This document shows positions 58,889-64,000 of a stretch of 64,000 nucleotides of DNA, in pieces. The DNA lies in assembly GCF_017104565.1 (NCBI RefSeq), contig NZ_JAAGPD010000040.1, forward strand, positions 1-64,000, given 5' to 3'. The translations under genes and the position numbers were made by a program. Position 1 is the stretch's first letter; the number at the start of each line of letters is the position of its first letter. This stretch comes from Paraburkholderia sp. Tr-20389. GTDB lineage: Bacteria; Pseudomonadota; Gammaproteobacteria; Burkholderiales; Burkholderiaceae. Under the pieces are notes generated by a model. The model had not been told where the DNA came from. It saw only the letters and a program-made list of their open reading frames with translations, and ran no database searches.

Positions 58889-60156
58889 GGTTCGGTTCTG
58901 TATGCAGTGGCATCGAAGCTGCAAGCTGTGCTTGGCATCCGCTCGGGTGGCGTGCTGACTTCCTCAGTGAGATTGAGCCGTTTCCGTCTGCCGTGCTGGC
59001 TCACCACTATCCAAACGTCCCCAATCGGGGCGACATGACAAAGTTTAAGGAATGGCCTGATGCAGCTATCGATCTTCTCGTCGGAGGAACCCCTTGCCAA
59101 AGTTTCAGCGTCGCCGGACTACGAAAGGGACTGGCTGATCCGCGTGGCAACCTCATGCTCACCTATCTTGCAATTGCTGAGCGATTCGCTCCCCGCTGGC
59201 TGTGTTGGGAAAATGTCCCCGGTGTGTTGTCGTCAAACGGAGGAAGGGACTTTGGAACCTTCCTTGCCGGGCTGGCAGAACTCGGGTATGGGTTCGCCTA
59301 CCGAGTTTTGGACGCTCAGTTCTTCGGAGTTCCCCAGCGCCGCCGACGTGTGTTCGTTGTCGGATATCTTGGAGACTGGAGACCTGCCGCCGCAGTACTT
59401 TTTGAGCGCCAAAGCTTGCTCGGGCATTCTGCGCCGCGCCGAGAAGCGCGGAAAGACGCTGCCTCGGGCGTTATCGGCGGCATTGACTATGAGGGCAACG
59501 GACACGACTGCGGAGAGCCAACTGGCCCACTGCTGAAGGGTTCGCCTACGGGCGGCGGGCATCAATTGCCGGCTGTCGCGCGAGCTTTGACGACCAGCAA
59601 TCAGCGTATCGACGCCGAAACCGAAACTTTGCTTGTTACCCATTCGCTTCGCGGAGAGGGATTCGATGCGAGCGAAGACGGGACCGGGCGTGGAACTCCT
59701 CTGATCCCGGTCTCTTATGCAATCCAGGCCGGCGCAACGCGCGAGAACCCAGAAAGCGGCCCGGATGGTGTGGGCGTCCAAACAGATATTGCGTACACAT
59801 TGGAGGCGCGTGCGGAGGTTCAGTCTGTGGCATTCGCTCAAAATCAACGCGACGAGGTGCGGCTAATGAACGTGGCTGGAGCTCTTGCTGCCGAGCCGGG
59901 CGCAAAGCAACAGACATACGCCATGCAAGGCGCTGCCGTCCGACGCTTGACGCCGCGTGAGTGCGAGCGCCTTCAGGGATTTGAGGACGACTACACGCGA
60001 ATCATGGTGCGAGGCAAACCGGCCGCTGATGGTCCGCGATACAAGGCATTGGGTAACAGCATGGCGGTGCCGGTGATGCGTTGGATCGGCGAGCGAATTC
60101 AGATGGTCGAGCAGCATTCACCCTACTCTCAAACGAATGAATCGGAGGCAGCATGA
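58885..60156 (+). CDS. Phage DNA (cytosine-5) methyltransferase
   Basis: A 423-residue C5 methyltransferase. Motif I is FGSVCSGIEAAS, the catalytic Cys71 is in GTPCQSFS (motif IV), ENV is at 109-111 (motif VI), QRRRRVF is motif VIII, and KALGNSMAVPV near the C-terminus is motif X. The target recognition part lies at about 185-340. It has no restriction partner here and probably protects phage DNA. A second ORF overlaps its catalytic half in another frame (59060-59536). Confidence 0.93.
   Translation: MRFGSVCSGIEAASCAWHPLGWRADFLSEIEPFPSAVLAHHYPNVPNRGDMTKFKEWPDAAIDLLVGGTPCQSFSVAGLRKGLADPRGNLMLTYLAIAERFAPRWLCWENVPGVLSSNGGRDFGTFLAGLAELGYGFAYRVLDAQFFGVPQRRRRVFVVGYLGDWRPAAAVLFERQSLLGHSAPRREARKDAASGVIGGIDYEGNGHDCGEPTGPLLKGSPTGGGHQLPAVARALTTSNQRIDAETETLLVTHSLRGEGFDASEDGTGRGTPLIPVSYAIQAGATRENPESGPDGVGVQTDIAYTLEARAEVQSVAFAQNQRDEVRLMNVAGALAAEPGAKQQTYAMQGAAVRRLTPRECERLQGFEDDYTRIMVRGKPAADGPRYKALGNSMAVPVMRWIGERIQMVEQHSPYSQTNESEAA
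59060..59536 (+). CDS. Overlapping phage gene inside the C5 methyltransferase gene
   Basis: A 158-codon ORF in the frame +1 to the methyltransferase, MQLSIFSSEEPLAKVSASPDY to ATDTTAESQLAHC. ATG at 59060 has AAGGA eight bases upstream. The segments GWQNSGMGSPTEFWTL, CSLSDILETGDLPPQY and FLSAKACSGILRRAEKRGKTLP match my memory of phage hypothetical proteins of this type. It may be a true gene within a gene, or a frame shadow that looks conserved because the enzyme is conserved. Confidence 0.5.
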   Translation: MQLSIFSSEEPLAKVSASPDYERDWLIRVATSCSPILQLLSDSLPAGCVGKMSPVCCRQTEEGTLEPSLPGWQNSGMGSPTEFWTLSSSEFPSAADVCSLSDILETGDLPPQYFLSAKACSGILRRAEKRGKTLPRALSAALTMRATDTTAESQLAHC

Positions 60157-60350
60157 GCAACGTTCGACCTTGCTGGAGCCAACGCGCTGTTCTCCAGAGC
60201 ATCATTGAAGCGGGTAAGAGTGCGAAGCCAAAGCACCTTGGCGGCAGCGGCGAAAACATGGTGTATATCACGCCTGAAATGTACGCCGCCCTATCTTCTG
60301 TGGTATCGAAAGACTTGGTGAGCAGCGAAGCCGCGCGAGGTGCCAAATGA
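60153..60350 (+). CDS. Small phage protein (65 residues)
   Basis: MSNVRPCWSQRAVLQSIIEAGKSAKPKHLGG to SEAARGAK. ATGA overlaps with both neighbours. Unknown function. Confidence 0.6.
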   Translation: MSNVRPCWSQRAVLQSIIEAGKSAKPKHLGGSGENMVYITPEMYAALSSVVSKDLVSSEAARGAK

Positions 60351-60523
60351 CCGCAATCGGATTCGCATTGATGCTCACATTCGGCTACCTGTTCGGGGTG
60401 TGCGACGGCCTGCCGTTTGGCTGGCAAGGCCGCGGCAGGGATGTTTGCGCTCTCGTGACGCTCATTGGCTTCGTGCTGGCGATTGCGGGCGTCGCAATGT
60501 GGCTCTGGAGGGTTATGCCGTGA
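60347..60523 (+). CDS. Small phage membrane protein (58 residues)
   Basis: Two hydrophobic segments (FALMLTFGYLFGVC and LVTLIGFVLAIAGVAMWLW). Overlaps the genes before (ATGA) and after (GTGA). Could be a membrane or lysis-related protein, but position is early. Confidence 0.55.
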   Translation: MTAIGFALMLTFGYLFGVCDGLPFGWQGRGRDVCALVTLIGFVLAIAGVAMWLWRVMP

Positions 60524-60723
60524 CCAACTTCCTCCTATTCGCAGCCGGTTTCCTGCTTGGTGCTAGTGCGTTTGGGATGCTGGCGATTCTGATGCTGGCA
60601 CACAAGCCGCCGCCCTCACCTACTCTCCACGCACGCAGGAAATATCGCGACGCCGTAGTAGAGGTGGATCGGGAGTGTGGGATTCGGTATGAGCATCTGG
60701 GCATGACTGGGCTCGAAGAGTAG
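60520..60723 (+). CDS. Small phage membrane protein (67 residues)
   Basis: One N-terminal membrane helix (NFLLFAAGFLLGASAFGMLAILML), then a basic-acidic tail. GTG start overlapping the previous stop. Unknown function. Confidence 0.55.
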   Translation: MTNFLLFAAGFLLGASAFGMLAILMLAHKPPPSPTLHARRKYRDAVVEVDRECGIRYEHLGMTGLEE

Positions 60724-60755
60724 AAAAGCAACATCATCTCGCGCGTATAGCACAT

Positions 60756-60790
60756 TTGCGTAAGAGAGGATACCTAATTTATGCTATGAT
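60756..60790 (+). promoter_or_regulatory. Possible promoter for the late regulator gene
   Basis: TTGCGT (60756-60761), 18 bases and TATGCT (60780-60785), with another TATGAT at 60785-60790. Located in the first real gap of the rightward operon, directly before the 60822 gene. Confidence 0.45.
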
Positions 60791-60821
60791 TATTCGAATC
60801 AAAAACGCACGGGGTTTCGCT

Positions 60822-61220
60822 ATGACGCAAGACCAATCCGATGAAGTCGAACACCTGTTGAGAGACTGGTTCGAATGGCAGTGTCGCCAGTCGATCGCCA
60901 TGCACGCGAAGATGTACTACCGTCCCGCTGATTCGATGGGGCGTCAGTCCATCACCAACAGAACGTGCGAAGAGGACGACGAGGCGGCTTATGAATGGGC
61001 GGATAGCCTTCAGTCCGAGCAGGTGCAGCTTTGCGTGGACGATCTAACAATCGAGCAACGCGCAGCGATTTCGACAACCATGAGGAACAAAGCGAGCGAT
61101 GCCATGGTGTGGAGATCGGTGCGCGCTGGTTCCGCGCATGAAACGTATCAACAAGCAAAAGAAGACCTGTTGCCCATGCTAAAACGGCGCGGTCTGATTG
61201 GTGAGGAGATTCCGGCATGA
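60822..61220 (+). CDS. Probable late regulator / antiterminator-position protein
   Basis: A 132-residue protein, MTQDQSDEVEHLLRDWFEWQCRQS to KRRGLIGEEIPA. It lies last among early genes before two terminators, where lambdoid phages encode Q. The pattern (a Trp-rich helix then an E-rich helical body) resembles phage antitermination or DUF proteins, but no motif proves it. An upstream start is possible; the ATG after GGGG was chosen. Confidence 0.55.
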   Translation: MTQDQSDEVEHLLRDWFEWQCRQSIAMHAKMYYRPADSMGRQSITNRTCEEDDEAAYEWADSLQSEQVQLCVDDLTIEQRAAISTTMRNKASDAMVWRSVRAGSAHETYQQAKEDLLPMLKRRGLIGEEIPA

Positions 61221-61693
61221 ACGAAAAAGACGCGCAACGATTCTGGGCGAAAGTCGATAAGTCTGGGGATTGCTGGGAGTGGACTGCAAGCCGACGCAAT
61301 GGCTACGGTCAAATGGGCCTCGACGGAAGGGTTGAATACGCGCACCGCATTAGCTATCAAATGGTCAATGGGGCAATACCTCCCGGGCTGGTGGTGCGCC
61401 ACTCTTGCGATAACCGGGGGTGCGTCAATCCCGCGCACCTGGAAATCGGCACGCTTGAAGAAAACAACCAAGATGCCATCGACCGGAATCGTCATGCTCC
61501 GGCCAGCAAGACTGCGCATTATGGGTCGGATAACGGAAGGGCAAAGCTGACTGACAGCCAAGTAGCCGAAATCCGATCTTTGTATATCAAAGGTCAGCGT
61601 GGGTATGGATCGAAAGTGCTGGCAGAGAAATTCGGAGTGGGCAGCGCACACATTCTACGTATCGTGCGTGGGCAGAATCGGGTGCAATCATGA
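61217..61693 (+). CDS. HNH endonuclease
   Basis: A 158-residue HNH_3-type protein: FWAKVDKSGDCWEWTASRRNGYGQ, YAHRISYQMVNG, then HSCDNRGCVNPAHLEIGTLEENNQD as the HNH core, and a C-terminal HTH (KLTDSQVAEIRSLYIKG ... VLAEKFGVGSAHILRIVRG) that binds DNA. Typical mobile phage endonuclease, inserted with ATGA coupling. Different subtype from the three AP2 copies. Confidence 0.92.
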   Translation: MNEKDAQRFWAKVDKSGDCWEWTASRRNGYGQMGLDGRVEYAHRISYQMVNGAIPPGLVVRHSCDNRGCVNPAHLEIGTLEENNQDAIDRNRHAPASKTAHYGSDNGRAKLTDSQVAEIRSLYIKGQRGYGSKVLAEKFGVGSAHILRIVRGQNRVQS

Positions 61694-61737
61694 TGCTAAT
61701 GGCTCGGCATCTCATTCGGATGGAGGCGGCAGCGTGA
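61690..61737 (+). CDS. Possible 15-residue coupling minicistron
   Basis: A 15-codon frame (MMLMARHLIRMEAAA) starts in the stop of the HNH gene (ATGA) and ends in the start of the next gene (GTGA). It may serve only to couple translation across the inserted HNH gene. Confidence 0.25.
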   Translation: MMLMARHLIRMEAAA

Positions 61738-61997
61738 AAGCGAAAGACTGCTATCTGTGGACGTTCAAGCGAGAGCCGGTGCGCGACGACGATCAAGTTA
61801 AATGTCCGGAGTGCAAAACCTGGTCTCCGCTGGCTAACTGGACGGCAGGATCTGTCGGATGCGATACCTGCGGCGACCATAGCGCGATGGAATGCCCTGA
61901 GTGTGGTGAAGGCGTCGATCACATCCACCAGTCGTGGAGCCCGCTGGTGAATGTACCGCTCGATCCATACGCAGACGACGACCGGGAAACGAAATGA
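61734..61997 (+). CDS. Zinc-ribbon phage protein
   Basis: An 87-residue protein with three CxxC knuckles (CPECK, CDTCG, CPECG), probably one or two zinc ribbons. GTG at 61734 has GGAGG upstream. Overlaps the next gene by ATGA. Function unknown. Confidence 0.7.
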   Translation: MKAKDCYLWTFKREPVRDDDQVKCPECKTWSPLANWTAGSVGCDTCGDHSAMECPECGEGVDHIHQSWSPLVNVPLDPYADDDRETK

Positions 61998-62176
61998 ATA
62001 GCCGCCAGCGCAGAAAAGAGCGTCGCGAAGAAGAGCGATTTGCGGCGACGCCAGAAGGAGCGGCACTGATAAAGGCGATCGGCGACTTGGAGCGCTTCAC
62101 TGCCGAGACGCGAGAGCTTTTGTCGAGCGCTGAAAATATTTTATTCAAAGGGGTTGTATACCCGAGAACTTTGTGA
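61994..62176 (+). CDS. Small basic phage protein (60 residues)
   Basis: MNSRQRRKERREEERFAATPEG to VVYPRTL, Arg/Glu-rich and helical. Coupled to the zinc-ribbon gene by ATGA. Followed by a terminator. Unknown function. Confidence 0.6.
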   Translation: MNSRQRRKERREEERFAATPEGAALIKAIGDLERFTAETRELLSSAENILFKGVVYPRTL

Positions 62177-62210
62177 TTGAATGCGGGGTAGGGGCACTGC
62201 GCCCAAAATC

Positions 62211-62243
62211 AGCCCGACTCGGTGAAAACCAGTCGGGCTTTTT
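62211..62243 (+). terminator. Strong terminator at the end of the early operon
   Basis: AGCCCGACT pairs perfectly with AGTCGGGCT across an 11-base loop and is followed by TTTTT-like sequence. Lies directly after the early genes, the place of a lambda tR'-type terminator. Confidence 0.92.
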
Positions 62244-62257
62244 CATTTCTGCTTGCC

Positions 62258-62455
62258 ATGCGATCGACTGCCTTGCCCTCCTACCAGTACGGCGATCCAA
62301 TGCGCGTACTTGAGCAGAAGCAAGCCGCAGAAGCCAGAGAGAAACGCAAAGCCGAATCGCAGCCGCGCCGCACGCTCACGGTGAAAGCCGGATGGAGCGA
62401 AGCGCGGAAAGCCGCCGAGGCTCTTTTCGATTTCCCCGCGGCTGCTTCCCAGTAG
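62258..62455 (+). CDS. Small phage protein (65 residues)
   Basis: MRSTALPSYQYGDPMRVLEQKQAAEAREKRK to LFDFPAAASQ, charged and helical. It lies between two terminators, so expression would need readthrough. No strong ribosome binding site. Confidence 0.45.
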   Translation: MRSTALPSYQYGDPMRVLEQKQAAEAREKRKAESQPRRTLTVKAGWSEARKAAEALFDFPAAASQ

Positions 62456-62520
62456 CCCGTTTGTCCCGCCGTGGCGCAACGCCGCTCTGCCGGGAGAGCA
62501 ACCCCGGACGAACACGCAAT

Positions 62521-62643
62521 ATGACTGAATCTCAAGCACTGATAGACAGCATCGAGCAAGACCTCCAGCGTCTTCGGAACCTGGACCCGGCTCTGCTGGC
62601 TTCCTTGGTCGCACGGTTAGACGCTTTGAGGCGGATGCTCTGA
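62521..62643 (+). CDS. Small phage protein (40 residues)
   Basis: MTESQALIDSIEQDLQRLRN to LDALRRML, a single amphipathic helix. Its TGA overlaps the next ATG (TGATG). Weakly supported. Confidence 0.4.
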   Translation: MTESQALIDSIEQDLQRLRNLDPALLASLVARLDALRRML

Positions 62644-62750
62644 TGGGCTGGAATCCTTTTGCAGCATGGCTGATGCTCCTCGCCACGATCAGCATGGGAA
62701 CGACGCAAACCCTGCTCGACCTGGCCGAGACGCTGGAGCCGGAAGAATAA
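62643..62750 (+). CDS. Small phage peptide (35 residues)
   Basis: MGWNPFAAWLMLLATISMGTTQTLLD to LEPEE, with one hydrophobic segment. Coupled to the preceding gene by TGATG. Confidence 0.4.
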   Translation: MGWNPFAAWLMLLATISMGTTQTLLDLAETLEPEE

Positions 62751-63054
62751 TTCCGCAAAACCCAGAACATTTGCCGTTTAGCGGGTAGTCGCGGCGATAG
62801 TTCCTGAGAAAGGCGGAACAATAGCGCTTTCATGTATGACCATGCTGGTCGATCTGGGAGAACCCGGAGGGCGACTTGCAAGCAGCGTGGTCATTCACGA
62901 GGGCGAACATAGAACGTCGCGCGCTGCGATAGCAGGGTAAGTGCCCATGCGGACGTGACACCAGTAGTTCTCACCCAATCCTCCTCTCAGGCCGCTTCCC
63001 CCTTGAGCGTCTGATTGCCCGCTTCGGCGGGCGTTTTTACATCTGGATCTCTGA
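62751..63054 (+). other. Gap before the packaging genes
   Basis: About 300 bases with no convincing gene. It ends with the terminator at 63017. The cos or pac site of many phages lies just ahead of terminase genes, so it may be here, but no site was identified. Confidence 0.35.
63017..63038 (+). terminator. Second terminator before the next phage block
   Basis: GCCCGC-TTC-GGCGGGC followed by GTTTTT. Together with the one at 62211 it blocks early transcripts unless an antiterminator acts. Confidence 0.88.
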
Positions 63055-63270
63055 ATGGCAGCTCGCAAGACAGTCAAGGTCGTCGCTGAGCGCGCGGAGA
63101 TATGCAAGAACTGTCGCCACGCATCGGTAAAGCGCGGCGAAGAAATCCAGTGCCGAAGATTCCCGCCTCAGTTCGTGTACGACCCATCAAGTGGTTGCAC
63201 GGCTGTAACGCATCCCCTGGTCGATGCCGACCATTGGTGCGGAGAATTCGGCGCCTATCTAAATTCGTAA
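63055..63270 (+). CDS. Small Cys-containing phage protein (71 residues)
   Basis: MAARKTVKVVAERAEICKNCRHASV, then QCRRFPPQFV and HWCGEFGAYLN: a four-Cys pattern shared by small phage zinc proteins. First gene after the terminators. Unknown role. Confidence 0.7.
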   Translation: MAARKTVKVVAERAEICKNCRHASVKRGEEIQCRRFPPQFVYDPSSGCTAVTHPLVDADHWCGEFGAYLNS

Positions 63271-63280
63271 AGGGGAAACC

Positions 63281-64000
63281 GTGGATCATCCAAAGCTTCG
63301 AGAATTCGCTACAGAGCGCCAACTCCAGTTTTTGGATGCCATTGAAGAACACGGTTCGCACCGGGCAGCCGCTGAAGCGCTGAATGTGTCTCGCGGCACG
63401 ATTGGCAATGCGATTTCGTCGCTGAGCGCGAAAGCGGCAAAGATGGGCTGGTCTCCGGTCCATGACATGACGCGCACGGTTCCGGAAGGGTTTCGAGTCC
63501 GCGGCGTGTCGACGCTGTACACAGAAGACGGTATCTCCGCTCAGTGGGTAAAGAGCGAAATCGACCCGTCGAAGCAGGAAGAGATTTTCCGGGCTGCATG
63601 CGAGGCAATGGCCGAAAGCCTGCCGCGCGTGAAGCCTGCTGCCCGCCCCGCAAAGACGGACGCCGCACTCTGCAATCTCGCCGTTTTCAGCGACTACCAT
63701 ATTGGTATGCTCGCCTGGGAGCGCGAAGGCGGCGCAAACTGGGATCTGAAGATCGCCGAGAATCTGTTGCTGGCGAGCTTCATCCACATGATTGAATCGG
63801 CTCCGAAAGCTAAGACGTGTGTGCTGTGCCTTCAAGGGGACCAGTTACACGTCGACTCACTTTTGCCCGTTACCCCGGCTCATCACCATGTTTTAGACGC
63901 CGATGGGCGATTCTCGAAGATCGTCGGCGCTGCTGTCCGGGTGATTCGCCGGCTGATCGATCACGCGCTGGCTCGGCATGAGCGGGTGCATCTGATCGTC
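63281..64000 (+). CDS. HTH-metallophosphoesterase phage protein (partial)
   Basis: Incomplete at the window end; 240 codons are visible. GTG at 63281 has AAAGGGGAAACC upstream. The N-terminal part (FLDAIEEHGSHRAAAEALNVSRGTIGNAISSL) is an HTH. The second part looks like a calcineurin-like phosphoesterase with FSDYHIGM (metal-binding Asp and His) and LQGDQLHVDS. In phages this type stands before the terminase genes and may process DNA. The missing C-terminus should contain the remaining metal-binding His residues. Confidence 0.75.
   Translation, partial: MDHPKLREFATERQLQFLDAIEEHGSHRAAAEALNVSRGTIGNAISSLSAKAAKMGWSPVHDMTRTVPEGFRVRGVSTLYTEDGISAQWVKSEIDPSKQEEIFRAACEAMAESLPRVKPAARPAKTDAALCNLAVFSDYHIGMLAWEREGGANWDLKIAENLLLASFIHMIESAPKAKTCVLCLQGDQLHVDSLLPVTPAHHHVLDADGRFSKIVGAAVRVIRRLIDHALARHERVHLIV

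Noticed and set aside
1-64000. CRISPR arrays, tRNA or rRNA genes
   Set aside because: No regularly spaced direct repeats and no cloverleaf-compatible sequence were recognised in reading; tRNAscan-SE and a CRISPR finder would settle it.

Overview
The window is GC-rich DNA from a Burkholderiaceae bacterium, most likely Paraburkholderia or Caballeronia. The basis is codon style, the rlmB-rnr pair, the polysaccharide genes and a Burkholderia-type intergenic inverted repeat. It has three parts: a surface or exopolysaccharide locus (about 209-29026), a short conserved chromosomal block (rpiA, an amidase, rlmB, rnr; 29324-35109), and the left and central parts of a lambda-like prophage (about 35110 to the window end).

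Polysaccharide locus. A leftward operon (10641 down to 209, closed by a terminator at 127-153) holds a Wzy/O-antigen-ligase-like membrane protein, four GT4 and one GT2 glycosyltransferases, an 809-residue membrane-anchored beta-propeller protein and an FkbM methyltransferase. Most of its genes overlap by ATGA. A rightward operon (11560-17799) encodes an aminoacyl-type carrier protein, an acyl-CoA dehydrogenase homologue, a class II aaRS-like amino acid:[carrier protein] ligase with the expected Cys-Glu-Cys zinc site, a DUF1839 protein and a GH2 glycosidase. A second rightward block (18427-25214), behind a sigma54-like -24/-12 element, holds a Crp/Fnr regulator, an undecaprenyl-phosphate sugar transferase, a GT2, Wza and Wzc. 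Two further GT4 genes diverge at 26.7-26.9 kb, followed by a methyltransferase. This is a Wzx/Wzy-type pathway, but no flippase gene is visible. The carrier-protein operon suggests that the polymer or its precursor carries an amino-acid-derived group; this is the most interesting chromosomal system here.

Prophage. An integrase lies directly next to the 5' end of rnr. A leftward operon driven by a clear PL promoter (50.5 kb) carries about 30 mostly small, translationally coupled genes. They include a YqaJ-type exonuclease, a PrtN-like activator, an SPFH/band-7 membrane protein, a stand-alone AcpP-like acyl carrier protein, an I78-type protease inhibitor and three related HNH-AP2 endonucleases. 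An S24-type repressor faces a Cro-like gene across shared operators. The rightward early operon carries O- and P-like replication genes, two DNA methyltransferases, NinB, NinG, a probable late regulator and a fourth HNH gene. Two strong terminators follow, and the window ends inside an HTH-metallophosphoesterase gene. Inside the C5 methyltransferase gene, a 158-codon ORF in another frame has its own ribosome binding site and looks like a genuine overlapping phage gene.

No tRNA, rRNA, CRISPR array or complete insertion sequence was recognised.
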